Shown piece after piece: positions 16,847 through 25,467 of a stretch of 43,796 nt of DNA (its first letter is position 1; the number at the start of each line of letters is the position of its first letter). This DNA is from Chloroflexota bacterium (GTDB taxonomy: Bacteria > Chloroflexota > Anaerolineae > Ardenticatenales > JAADHH01). Both the position numbers and the translations under genes were made by a program. The stretch lies in assembly GCA_013151955.1 (NCBI GenBank), contig JAADHH010000101.1, positions 1 through 43,796 on the forward strand, in the 5' to 3' direction. Under the pieces are notes generated by a model. The model was not told where the DNA came from, ran no database searches, and saw only the letters and a list, made by a program, of their open reading frames with translations.

Positions 16847-17893
16847 ATGAAATACCTATACCTGCTGTTGCTACTGGTTCCGGTAGCCATTGGAGCCAAG
16901 TTTCTCCACGCCAGCCCCATACTCGTCTTCTTCATCTCCGCTTTGGCCATCGTGCCCCTGGCCGGCATCCTCGGCGATGCCACCGAGGAATTGGCCATAC
17001 ACACCGGGCCGCGACTCGGCGGGCTGCTCAACGCCACGTTGGGAAACGCCGCCGAGCTGATCATCACCATTGCCGCTTTGCGCATTGGCCTCCTCGACTT
17101 GGTGAAGGCCTCCATCACCGGCTCAATTCTGGGGAACATCTTGCTCGTCCTTGGCACCAGTGCGCTGCTGGGCGGACTGCGTCACGGCACCCAAACGTTC
17201 AACCGCCGCAGTGCCAGCGGGCGGGCCACAATCATGATCCTAGCCGTCATCATGTTGGCCATCCCCGCTCTTTTCTTCCACGCCGTGGAATACGACCATC
17301 GGGCCGCCAATGAACTGAGCGTTGGGGTTGCGGCCATCATGATCATTCTGTATGGCCTGTACCTCACCTACGCCTTTCGCTTCGAGCAACACATCGCCGA
17401 GGAAGCGGCCCACGAAACCCCAGTGCGCTGGAGCATCAGGCTATCCCTGGCGATCCTGGTAGTGAGCACAATTTTCATAGCCTGGCTCAGCGAAATACTG
17501 GTCGGCGCTGTTGAGCCTGTGGTGGCCCAGCTTGGTGTGACCGAATTCTTCCTCGGCGTGATCCTCATTCCCATCGTGGGAAACGTCGCCGAACACGTGG
17601 TCGCTGTGGAAGCGGCCATCAAGAATCAAATGGAGTTGAGCATGGAAATCTCACTCGGCTCGAGCCTCCAGATCGCCTTGTTTGTGGCTCCCCTCCTGGT
17701 ATTCCTGAGCCTCTTTCTCAGTCCGGAACCCCTGAACCTGATCTTCAATCGCTTCGAGCTTGGCGCACTGGGAGGAGCCGTCTTTATTGCGGCTCTGGCC
17801 TCTGAGGATGGTGAAACGAACTGGCTGGAAGGGGCAGAACTGTTGGCCGTCTACCTTGTTCTGGCCATGGCTTTCTTTCTCCTGCCCGTATGA
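16847..17893 (+). CDS. calcium/proton exchanger (CAX)
   Basis: 348 aa, about 11 membrane segments, start ATG 16847 after ACAGGAGGT. CAX antiporters export Ca2+ (or other cations) in exchange for H+. The two inverted alpha repeats are visible: GNAAELIITIAAL in the first half and GNVAEHVVAVEAA in the second, each with the Glu that binds the ion. An acidic linker (YDHRAANE to EEAAHE) separates the halves. It lies just after a secreted enzyme with Ca-binding dockerin loops; a functional link is possible but unproved. Confidence 0.92.
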   Translation: MKYLYLLLLLVPVAIGAKFLHASPILVFFISALAIVPLAGILGDATEELAIHTGPRLGGLLNATLGNAAELIITIAALRIGLLDLVKASITGSILGNILLVLGTSALLGGLRHGTQTFNRRSASGRATIMILAVIMLAIPALFFHAVEYDHRAANELSVGVAAIMIILYGLYLTYAFRFEQHIAEEAAHETPVRWSIRLSLAILVVSTIFIAWLSEILVGAVEPVVAQLGVTEFFLGVILIPIVGNVAEHVVAVEAAIKNQMELSMEISLGSSLQIALFVAPLLVFLSLFLSPEPLNLIFNRFELGALGGAVFIAALASEDGETNWLEGAELLAVYLVLAMAFFLLPV

Positions 17894-17945
17894 CAGATGG
17901 CAGTAGACAGATGTCAGAGACTAGACAACTGACGACTGCCATCTG
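17894..17945. terminator. probable bidirectional terminator in repeat-rich convergent spacer
   Basis: CAGATGGCAGT (17894-17904) pairs with ACTGCCATCTG (17935-17945). It sits between the CAX stop and the stop of the convergent LysM gene (17961) and is made of the same GACGACTG/CATCTGAC words as 4635-4674. Confidence 0.5.
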
Positions 17946-17960
17946 ACGACTGGCGACTGC

Positions 17961-19145
17961 CTACTTCCCCGTCCAGTCCATCACCCGTTCGTTGGCGAAA
18001 CCGTACTGCAAGGGCAGCGCGTCCACTTCCGTGCCGGCGAACAGCGGGCGCTGGTTGCTGCCGTCCGCGTTCATGATGTAGAACCGCCACCGCCCGTCCC
18101 GGTCGCTGACGAAGGCGATCTGTTTTCCATCGGGCGACCAGACCGGTGCGGCGTTGTTGGCCGGTTTGGCCACACCCAACCCGTCGCCAAAAGTCAGCCG
18201 CCTTCGCCCGCTGCCGTCTGCGTTGATCACGTGGATTTCCAGGTGGTCGTGCTGGCGATAGGTGACGGCAATGTGCGTGCCGTCCGGCGAGACGCGCGGG
18301 TCCATGTCGTGCGTATCCAGCGTCACGCTGTTCACGTATGGCAGATGGACATCGGGAGCACCAAAGCTGTCGTCCCGCGCCGTTTTGTGCAGACCCTTGT
18401 CGCTATCGTAGACGATGGTCTGGTTGTCCGGCATCCAAGTGGGCGAAAAGCTGTGATCCCACGAGAGCAAGTCGCGGAACTTCCAGGTGTCCGCCTCGAT
18501 CAGGCCCAAGCGCCAGCGCGCATCGGGTCCGGAGGTCATGCAGAACGAGCGTCCGAAGAAACTGAAGCACTTTTCAATGTCCCCATGTGTCGGGCCGATC
18601 TGCCGTGTGAAGACGATGGCCTTGCCGTCCGGCGACCAGGCCGGCGTCTTGGCCGAGGGCCAGTCGAACACGCGCCAGGAATAGGAGCCATCGGCACCGG
18701 CCACGTAGATTCCGCCGGGGGACACCCAGTTGGCGTAGGCGATACGCTTCCCGTCGGGCGACCACGAGGGGTCCAAGCCATCGGCGATGTGTCGCAGATT
18801 CGTGCCGTCGGCATTCACTGTGTAGATCGGCCCGCCGCTGGCAAGCTGGAACACCAGCCGGCCGGTTAACCCGCTGTGGCTTGCGGCTCGCACGGCTACG
18901 GTTCCCGGGGCGGGTATCGTCAAGCGCTGTCCGGGAATGATAAGGTCCGGGTTGGCCAGGTTGTTGGCCTGCGCGATGGCCCGGTAGTCCACCCCGTATT
19001 GGCGGGCGATCGTGCCCAGCGTGTCGCCACGCTGCACCACATAGCTCACCGGCCCCTCCGCAGGCGGTGCGGCCAGAGCCGCGGCCGGCAGCAGGGCAGC
19101 GATTAGAAAAAGAAGTAGTGACAAAATAACACGTCGTTTACCCAT
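17961..19145 (-). CDS. secreted LysM plus TolB-like beta-propeller protein
   Basis: 394 aa from ATG 19145 (GGAG 8 nt before). An in-frame GTG at 19169 would add eight residues and overlap the toxin stop as GTGA. Signal peptide MGKRR...ALAAPP, then one LysM domain (~33-79: YVVQRGDTLGTIARQYGV...PGQRLTIP) for glycan or peptidoglycan binding, then repeated propeller blades with the WSPDGK(R/Q)IA(Y/F) motif, seen at least four times, and NADGSxxR strands. It is likely a cell-wall-attached propeller. The ligand is unknown, and the Cys pair in KCFSFFGRSFC may form a loop. Confidence 0.85.
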   Translation of the reverse strand: MGKRRVILSLLLFLIAALLPAAALAAPPAEGPVSYVVQRGDTLGTIARQYGVDYRAIAQANNLANPDLIIPGQRLTIPAPGTVAVRAASHSGLTGRLVFQLASGGPIYTVNADGTNLRHIADGLDPSWSPDGKRIAYANWVSPGGIYVAGADGSYSWRVFDWPSAKTPAWSPDGKAIVFTRQIGPTHGDIEKCFSFFGRSFCMTSGPDARWRLGLIEADTWKFRDLLSWDHSFSPTWMPDNQTIVYDSDKGLHKTARDDSFGAPDVHLPYVNSVTLDTHDMDPRVSPDGTHIAVTYRQHDHLEIHVINADGSGRRRLTFGDGLGVAKPANNAAPVWSPDGKQIAFVSDRDGRWRFYIMNADGSNQRPLFAGTEVDALPLQYGFANERVMDWTGK

Positions 19146-19165
19146 TTCCGAACTCCATTTCTTGA

Positions 19166-19427
19166 TCACCTGTAAACTTCACGTCGGTGTTTAACGGCGT
19201 ACACGACAATTCGCTTTTCTTGATAATCTACAGTGTAGATGACGCGATAATCGCCGATGCGTAATTTGAACATCCCTGCCAATTCCCCGGTTAACGCCTC
19301 TAACGACAACTGCTCAAAGTTGTTGGCGAGGTATGCCAGTTTTTTCAACACGCGTGATACTGTGCCGGGGGCAAGCTTGCCCAAGTCGGTCAGAATCCGG
19401 ATAGAACTCTATCGTATAAGATCTCAC
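19166..19427 (-). pseudogene. RelE/ParE-type toxin with a frameshift
   Basis: The gene starts GTG at 19427, overlapping the antitoxin stop as GTGA, the classic coupled arrangement, and reads YTIEFYPDSD. It then leaves frame. The rest (DLGKLAPGTVSRVLKK...FKLRIGDYRVIYTVDYQEKRIVVYAVKHRREVY) is in the next frame to the stop at 19166. Removing one base near 19388 (GACCGAC to GACGAC) restores YPDSDDLGKLAPG and an 86-aa RelE-fold protein of normal length, with the conserved FKLRxGDYRVIY core. RelE-type toxins cleave mRNA at the ribosome, while ParE-type toxins poison gyrase. Either the toxin is inactivated or the base is a sequencing error. Confidence 0.75.
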
Positions 19428-19663
19428 AGCTCGACCTTGAACCGTTTGGCTACTTCCGTCAAGGGCACACCTTGTTCTCCACGCAGAAAACGAGAATGTG
19501 CCTGTCGCAGACGCTCTCCAATTTCCGGCCGTAGGGTCATGCCTTCGTCCGGATCAGCGAACATCTCTCGTAACGACTCCGCCATCGTTTCAGCAATCAG
19601 TGCTTTCAAATCCTGGGCGGTCATTTCTGACACAGGCGTAGTCATATTCAGGTTTACACTCAT
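19424..19663 (-). CDS. type II antitoxin paired with the RelE/ParE toxin
   Basis: 79 aa from ATG 19663, preceded by GGAGGG. It is small with a helical N-terminal half (MTAQDLKALIAETMAESLREMF). I place no named antitoxin family with certainty; the call rests on size and on the GTGA overlap with the toxin. Such antitoxins bind the toxin and repress the promoter. Confidence 0.65.
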   Translation of the reverse strand: MSVNLNMTTPVSEMTAQDLKALIAETMAESLREMFADPDEGMTLRPEIGERLRQAHSRFLRGEQGVPLTEVAKRFKVEL

Positions 19664-19707
19664 TCTTCCAACCCTCCATGGATGGATATGACGACATTCA
19701 TGGTCAT

Positions 19708-19736
19708 AGTATACTGCCATTACTGTCCAGTGTCAA
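19708..19736 (-). promoter_or_regulatory. promoter of toxin-antitoxin pair
   Basis: On the minus strand: TTGACA (19731-19736), 17-nt spacer, TATACT (19708-19713), 45 nt before the antitoxin start. The remainder of the spacer to 19787 is an ATTGCCAATTGATCATTGA repeat. Confidence 0.75.
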
Positions 19737-19787
19737 TCAATTTGCACTTGACCATTGCCAATTGATCATTGAAAATTACCCCTTGGC

Positions 19788-22700
19788 CTACCTCGCCTCC
19801 TGCTCTGCCTGCACCGGCACCTGCTTGCGACGACGCAGGAACGCGAAGTGCGGACGACGCCAGAAGTTGACCACATCGTCCATCAATCCGTAGGCCGCCG
19901 GCACCAGCAAGAGCGTCAGCAAGGTCGAGGTGATCAGGCCGCCGATGACGGCGATGGCCATCGTGGCCCGGAACCCGCCGCCCGCGCCGAGACCCAGGGC
20001 TACGGGGAACATGCCCACGATCAGAGCCAGCGTGGTCATAATGATCGGGCGCAGGCGCAACAGCCCGGCCTCCATCAAGGCCTCGTCGCGAGGCAGGCCC
20101 CGCTCACGCGCCTGGTTTGTAAAGTCCACCAGCATGATCGAGTTCTTTGTCACCAGCCCCATGAGCATGATGATTCCGATCAAGGCCATCATGTCCATCG
20201 GCTTACTGGTGAGGAATAGCCCCAAAAACGCACCGACGAACGAGAGCGGCAAAGCCAACATAATCACCAGCGGTTGCGTGAACGAACCGAACTGTGAAGC
20301 CAGCACCATGTAGACGAAGATGACCGCCAACAACATGGCTGTGAGCAGCGACGAGAAAGATTTCTGCATCTGTTCGGTCTGGCCGCCGAAGCTGAGCGTC
20401 ACGCCATCCGGCAAGTTCACACCCTCCAGCCGTTTACGAATGTCTTGCACGACTTCGTTGTCCGTCCGGCCGGCCGAGTTTGCGCCAACGATGATCTCGC
20501 GTTGCTGGTCCTCACGGAAGATTTGCGTGGGGCCGGACGCCGGCACCAGGCGGGCTACCGAACCGAGCGGGATAGACGTGCCGGTCGGAGAAGTCACATA
20601 CAACGAAAGCAAGCCGGTGGTGTTTTGCCGGTCTTCCGGTCGCAGGCGGACTACGATGTCGGCCTCATTGCCATCGAGGCGATAACGCGAGGCTTTCTGT
20701 CCGTTGATCAGCGTGCGCACGGTCGAGCCGATCTGCGCGGTGCTCAAGCCGAAATCGGCAGCGCGCTGGCGGTCCACAACAATCTGCATTTCGGGCTTGC
20801 CCGGCTCGTAGCTGCGCGTCAGGCCCACCAGGCCCGGCACATCCCGTATGGCAGCCATGACCTGTTGCGAGGCCTGGTCCAGGGCGGCAAAGTCGCCGGT
20901 GGAGAGCAACTTGATTTGGATCGCGCGGCCGGTCACACTGGTTGCGCTGCCTCCTTCCATGCCGCCGCCGCCGAAGGCCAATCCGGGCACGGCGGCCAAG
21001 CTGGTGCGCAGGTCATCTTTCAAATTCTCTGCGACAATGCCTTTGTGCAGCTTGACGAAGAAAGTGGCGCTCTCCGGAGACCCTCGGCTCCCGACCGTGG
21101 TCAAAACATCTTCGACCTCCGGGCGCTGCGCAAGGATAGCTTCTACTTTACGCACCTGCGCATCCGTTTTGGACAGGGTGGTCCCGGCGGCCAGTTTTAT
21201 GCCCATGTCCAGGCTGTTTTGTCCGATATCAGCGAGGAAGGCGAACTTCAGGAAAGGCAGGGTTGCCAGGCTGGATGCGAAGAAGACCACGGCAATCAGT
21301 GCGGTTATCACCTTGTGGCGCAACGTCCAGCCCAGGAAACGACGGTAAAGGGTGTCCACCCGCCCGTAAATACTGCCGTGTTGCTCCTCTTCGGTACCGG
21401 ATTCATGCTGCTTGAAGAAATAGGCCGATAACATCGGGGCGAAGGTAAAGGCCTCGAACAGCGAAATGAGCACGGCGAAAGCCACGGTCAGGCCGAAAGA
21501 GCGGAAAAAGCGACCGGTGATGCCGGTGGTAAAGGCGACCGGCAGGAATACAGAAACGATGGTAAAGGTCATGGCCATGACCGAGAGGCCCACTTCGGCA
21601 GTGCCCCGGCTGGAAGCCTCTTTGGGGTGTTCCCCCTTTTCCATGTGCCGGAAGATATTTTCGCGCACCACAATGGCATCGTCGATGACCAATCCCACAG
21701 AAAGTGAAAGAGCCAACAGTGTCAGCATGTTGATCGTCAGGCCGGTCAATTGCATCACGCCGAATGTACCGATCATGATGAAAGGCAGGCCGGCGACGGT
21801 GACCAGTGTGTTGCGGATGTCCCGGAAGAAGAGCAGGACGACCAGCATGGCACCCAGGCCGCCCAGGATCAGATCGAAGACGGCATCGTTCGTCGAGTCC
21901 TTCACGAAGACCGAATCGTCGCGGGCGACGACGAGGGTCAAGTCGGGGTTGTCCTTTTCCAGCTTTGTGATCTCTTCTTTCACCGCATCGGCCACCTGCA
22001 CGGTGTTTGTGCCGGACTGTTTTTGAATGGAGAGTACCACACTGTCCTGACCATTCAGACGGCTCAGTTGTTTCACGTCCTTGAAGCCATCCTCGACGGT
22101 AGCGATGTCGCGCAAGTATACCGGTGCTCCGCGTACGCTGACCACGATGTTGCGCAGGTCGTCCAGCGAGGTAAATTCGCCCGGCGTGCGGATGAGCAAG
22201 TCTTGCCCGTTCTGTGTGATGTGCCCGGCCGGCACGCTGATGTTTTGCGACTGGATCGCTCCCACGACTTGCTGCGGCGAGATTTGCCGGGCCTGCAAAG
22301 AGGCCAGGTTCAGGCTCACATGAATTTCCCGCTCGCGCCCCCCGGTGACGCCCACCGAGGCGACCCCTTCGATCCGTGCAAAGAGGGGCTTGATGTCGTC
22401 TTCTGCGCGGCGACGTAATTCGCCGGGGGCAAACTGTCCCTCCTTCGGTGCAATGGCAAAGGACATAATCGGCAGCGCGCCAAAGTCGAACTGTTGAATC
22501 ACCGGGTCCTGGATGTCCTGTGGCAGACGGTTGCGAATGGCGGCGATCTTTTCCTGCACGTCGCGCACACCCTCCGAGGCGGAATGCTCCAACTGAAACC
22601 GGATCACCAGTTGGGAGATGCCCTCTGCCGAGGTGGACTGGATCGTGTCCACCCCGTTCAGCGAGCCAAGCGATTCCTCCAGCACTTTGGAGACGCGGGT

Positions 22701-22880
22701 TTCGATCTCGTCTGGGCTGGCCCCCGGATAGATGGTGGTCACGGATACGACCGGAATGGAAACGTCGGGCATCAGGTCTACCGGCAGGGAAAAATAGGCC
22801 AGCAGACCGACCACGATCAAAGCGATCATGATCATGGTAATGAAGATAGGTTGTTTAATCGAAGTATCAGAAATCCACAT
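19788..22880 (-). CDS. RND-family efflux permease (HAE1/AcrB-like)
   Basis: 1030 aa, full length for AcrB-type pumps. It exports hydrophobic compounds or drugs using the proton gradient. It opens with ISDTSIKQPIFITMIMIALIVVG (TM1), then the two large extracytoplasmic loops each followed by six-helix blocks. The proton-relay pair in TM4 is present: D400 and D401 in GLVIDDAIVV. It starts 7 bp after the adaptor gene. There is no TolC-like channel in the operon, as expected for a cell without a classical outer membrane, so the pump probably releases substrate outside the single membrane. Confidence 0.95.
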   Translation of the reverse strand: MWISDTSIKQPIFITMIMIALIVVGLLAYFSLPVDLMPDVSIPVVSVTTIYPGASPDEIETRVSKVLEESLGSLNGVDTIQSTSAEGISQLVIRFQLEHSASEGVRDVQEKIAAIRNRLPQDIQDPVIQQFDFGALPIMSFAIAPKEGQFAPGELRRRAEDDIKPLFARIEGVASVGVTGGREREIHVSLNLASLQARQISPQQVVGAIQSQNISVPAGHITQNGQDLLIRTPGEFTSLDDLRNIVVSVRGAPVYLRDIATVEDGFKDVKQLSRLNGQDSVVLSIQKQSGTNTVQVADAVKEEITKLEKDNPDLTLVVARDDSVFVKDSTNDAVFDLILGGLGAMLVVLLFFRDIRNTLVTVAGLPFIMIGTFGVMQLTGLTINMLTLLALSLSVGLVIDDAIVVRENIFRHMEKGEHPKEASSRGTAEVGLSVMAMTFTIVSVFLPVAFTTGITGRFFRSFGLTVAFAVLISLFEAFTFAPMLSAYFFKQHESGTEEEQHGSIYGRVDTLYRRFLGWTLRHKVITALIAVVFFASSLATLPFLKFAFLADIGQNSLDMGIKLAAGTTLSKTDAQVRKVEAILAQRPEVEDVLTTVGSRGSPESATFFVKLHKGIVAENLKDDLRTSLAAVPGLAFGGGGMEGGSATSVTGRAIQIKLLSTGDFAALDQASQQVMAAIRDVPGLVGLTRSYEPGKPEMQIVVDRQRAADFGLSTAQIGSTVRTLINGQKASRYRLDGNEADIVVRLRPEDRQNTTGLLSLYVTSPTGTSIPLGSVARLVPASGPTQIFREDQQREIIVGANSAGRTDNEVVQDIRKRLEGVNLPDGVTLSFGGQTEQMQKSFSSLLTAMLLAVIFVYMVLASQFGSFTQPLVIMLALPLSFVGAFLGLFLTSKPMDMMALIGIIMLMGLVTKNSIMLVDFTNQARERGLPRDEALMEAGLLRLRPIIMTTLALIVGMFPVALGLGAGGGFRATMAIAVIGGLITSTLLTLLLVPAAYGLMDDVVNFWRRPHFAFLRRRKQVPVQAEQEAR

Positions 22881-22887
22881 AGATCAT

Positions 22888-24075
22888 TTACCCCTCTCTG
22901 CTACGAAACGAGACCGTGGCAAACATGCCGGGACGCAATACGGAATCGCCGTCCAGTGGTTCGACAGTGATCTGCCGTGTACGGGTCTTCGGGTCAACCG
23001 TGGGAGAGATTCGGGTGACAATTCCTTTGAAGGAACGGCCGACGACAGAATTTGTTTGGATGTCGACCTCTTGCCCACGGCGAATCGCTTGCGCAATCGA
23101 CTCCTCTGCGTCAATTACGATTTTGGTCTTGACAGAGACGACGGTAAACGCCGGGAGTCCGGGGCTGGCATACGTGCCGGTCACAACGTGTCGTGCCGAA
23201 ATGACACCGTCCATCGGTGCGCGCGCGTAGGCATTGTCCCGTTGCACCTTCATGGCGTCGAGGGCAGACTGCGCTTGCAATATCTGGGCGGCGGCCATGG
23301 CCAATTGTTCCGGCTTGGGGCCGTCCTGCAATTTCTTGAGGCCGGCACGGGCCTTGAGCAATCCGGCGTAGGCCTGCGCAATTTGCGCATCTGTGGCCCC
23401 TTTGGCGACCTTGTCATACATCGCTTTGGCCGTCTGGTAGCCGATGGTGGCCTGTTGCAACCCAAGGGACTGGGGCATAAGGCCGGCGTTGGGCAGGCCG
23501 GCGATCTTGTCATAGGCAGCCTGGGCTTGTCTCAAACCCGCTTCAGCCTGGGCAACGGCGGCTTGGGCCTGAATCAGGTCTTCCTTCGTCGGGCCGGCGA
23601 GCATACGCTTGTATGCTTTCTCGGCAGCGTCCACCCCGGCCTTTGCGGCAGCCAAATCGGCCTCGTCAGGCGGGGCCTGGAGCAGAGCGAGTTGGGCATT
23701 GGCCACCTTGAGTGCGGCCCCCATTTGCGTGACCTGCGCGTCCAGCGTGCGATGATCGAGCACGGCCAATACCTGGCCGGCCGTTACGCGATCTCCCACG
23801 TTGGCTTGTACCTCCTGCACCCGTCCGGGTACGGGGAAGACGACGTTGACTTTTTGCTTGGCCTCTACATCCCCCGGCAGGTTGATGGCCGCAGAGGTAT
23901 TGGAAACCGGTTGCGCCGGAACGGCCGTGGGTTCCACGACCACGGTGGGAGCAACGGCAGGAGCCGGTTGCGCGGCAGGTTTGGGAGCAGACGTTTCTTG
24001 CTGGCCCAAGCTACACCCAGTGGCCACAAGGGTTACCGCAAGGGCCAGTGTTATCCAGAATAATTTCTTAGCCAT
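22888..24075 (-). CDS. membrane-fusion (HlyD-type) adaptor lipoprotein of RND pump
   Basis: 395 aa from ATG 24075, with AAAGGAG 8 nt upstream. Lipoprotein signal: MAKKLFW...LVATG then Cys21. A Pro/Ala/Val-rich linker follows, then a lipoyl-like half (VQEVQANVGDRVTAGQVLAVLD), an unusually long Ala/Gln-rich coiled-coil hairpin (~120-270), the second lipoyl half and a beta-barrel. It links pump and substrate path. It sits between the MFS and RND genes of one operon, so it may serve the RND pump only. Confidence 0.93.
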   Translation of the reverse strand: MAKKLFWITLALAVTLVATGCSLGQQETSAPKPAAQPAPAVAPTVVVEPTAVPAQPVSNTSAAINLPGDVEAKQKVNVVFPVPGRVQEVQANVGDRVTAGQVLAVLDHRTLDAQVTQMGAALKVANAQLALLQAPPDEADLAAAKAGVDAAEKAYKRMLAGPTKEDLIQAQAAVAQAEAGLRQAQAAYDKIAGLPNAGLMPQSLGLQQATIGYQTAKAMYDKVAKGATDAQIAQAYAGLLKARAGLKKLQDGPKPEQLAMAAAQILQAQSALDAMKVQRDNAYARAPMDGVISARHVVTGTYASPGLPAFTVVSVKTKIVIDAEESIAQAIRRGQEVDIQTNSVVGRSFKGIVTRISPTVDPKTRTRQITVEPLDGDSVLRPGMFATVSFRSREG

Positions 24076-24100
24076 AAATACTAACTCCTTTCTAAAATGA

Positions 24101-25348
24101 TCAACGATCAACTGACAACTGGCAATTGCCAATTGCCAGTTGATCATTGATACGTCTTTGCGAATCGCGTGCGAAGAAACGCAGGGCGAAAAAGAAAATG
24201 ACAACAAACGAGATCGAGCCGAAAATGTACGGCGACTGGTATCCGATCAGGTCGAAGAACAGGCCCCCCACGATGGGGCCGGCCACGCGTCCCAAACTCT
24301 GGGCGCTCTGTACGTAGCCCATCATCCGGCCTTGCTCTTCCGGCGAACTTCGTTTGGAGAGGAGCGAAGCAATGGACGGGCGCAACGCGGCCTGGCCGAC
24401 ACCCATCACCGACATGATTGCCGTCAGGCTGGGCAGGTCCCAGGCGATGAGCAGCGCCGCATAGCCAATGGTGCTGGCGATCATGCCAACTTCGATCATA
24501 CGCTCTTCGCCCCAGCGGTTGATGAACGGTCCCACGAGCAATCCTTGCGTGATGACCATCATGATGCCCATGAACACGAAGATGGTGCCCATTTCGCTGG
24601 CCCCGAAGCCGAGCGATCGCTCTGCAAAGAGCGCGAACGTTCCTTCGACGTTGGCTGCCGCGAAACTGACCAGGAAGCCGAGCAGCAGGATGAAGCCGAT
24701 GGGGCTCATCAGAGCCTGCCAGGCTTCGGCCCACTGGCTGGTTTGGGTGGTGGCATGTTCCCTTTTCGCACGCTCGCGGTCTTCAGCAGTCAACGTTTCC
24801 TGCAAAAAGAAGAAGCCGGCGACGGCGATGGCCATCGCAAAGCCGGCGGCGATGAAAAAGGGCATGGACATGGAAATGTTGCTGGCATAGCCACCGATGG
24901 CCGGGCCGAAGATCATGCCCATGCCCATGCTGGCCCCCATCATGCCCATGCCACCACCTCGTTGCTTCTCGGTGGTGATGTCGGCGATGTAGGCCATGGT
25001 GGTCGGCAGCACGGCGGAGGAGAGTGCACCGCCCAGAGCGCGGGCTACGAACAGCTCCCACAACTGGTTGGACAGGCCAAACAGGATGAAGGAGACCGCA
25101 AAACCGAGCAGGCCAATCAAGATCACCGGCCGGCGTCCGATCCGGTCGGAGAGTTGACCCCAATAGGGGGCCAGCAAGAATTGTACGATGGAGTAGAGGG
25201 CAAAAAGCAACCCCAGGTGGGTAGCGGTAGCGCCCATGTTCTCCGCATAAAACGGCAGGATGGGCATGATGATACCAAAGCCCACCATGACGATGAACAT
25301 CATGCTAAACAGAATGATCAGTTGACGACGGTTACTTTGTTCTTCCAC
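24101..25348 (-). CDS. MFS multidrug transporter (DHA1/TetA-like)
   Basis: 415 aa, 12 predicted membrane helices, start GTG 25348 after CCAGGAG. The cytoplasmic loop motif between TM2 and TM3 is clear (GQLSDRIGRRPVILIG), and TM5 has the glycine-rich antiporter motif C (MGMGMIFGPAIGGY). It should export small drugs or toxic compounds against protons. The last ~16 residues (NDQLAIGNCQLSVDR end) are encoded by a palindromic intergenic-type repeat at 24101-24152, so the natural C-terminus has probably been extended by repeat DNA. It lies between tetR and the adaptor gene. Confidence 0.92.
   Translation of the reverse strand: MEEQSNRRQLIILFSMMFIVMVGFGIIMPILPFYAENMGATATHLGLLFALYSIVQFLLAPYWGQLSDRIGRRPVILIGLLGFAVSFILFGLSNQLWELFVARALGGALSSAVLPTTMAYIADITTEKQRGGGMGMMGASMGMGMIFGPAIGGYASNISMSMPFFIAAGFAMAIAVAGFFFLQETLTAEDRERAKREHATTQTSQWAEAWQALMSPIGFILLLGFLVSFAAANVEGTFALFAERSLGFGASEMGTIFVFMGIMMVITQGLLVGPFINRWGEERMIEVGMIASTIGYAALLIAWDLPSLTAIMSVMGVGQAALRPSIASLLSKRSSPEEQGRMMGYVQSAQSLGRVAGPIVGGLFFDLIGYQSPYIFGSISFVVIFFFALRFFARDSQRRINDQLAIGNCQLSVDR
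24117..24141. repeat. palindrome within the 3' end of the MFS gene
   Basis: AACTGGCAATT (24117-24127), GCC, AATTGCCAGTT (24131-24141). It belongs to the ATTGCCAATTG(A/T)TCA word family also seen at 19746-19780 and 43608-43640. Confidence 0.7.
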
Positions 25349-25467
25349 AAGCTCTCCTGGATTTTGGATTTGAGGTTTTGGATTGTCGTGATGTGTGAAA
25401 CGTGCTTCGTGCTTCGTAATTCGTGATACGTGAGGCCGTTCGTCATGAAGTCTTCACGCATTACGCA

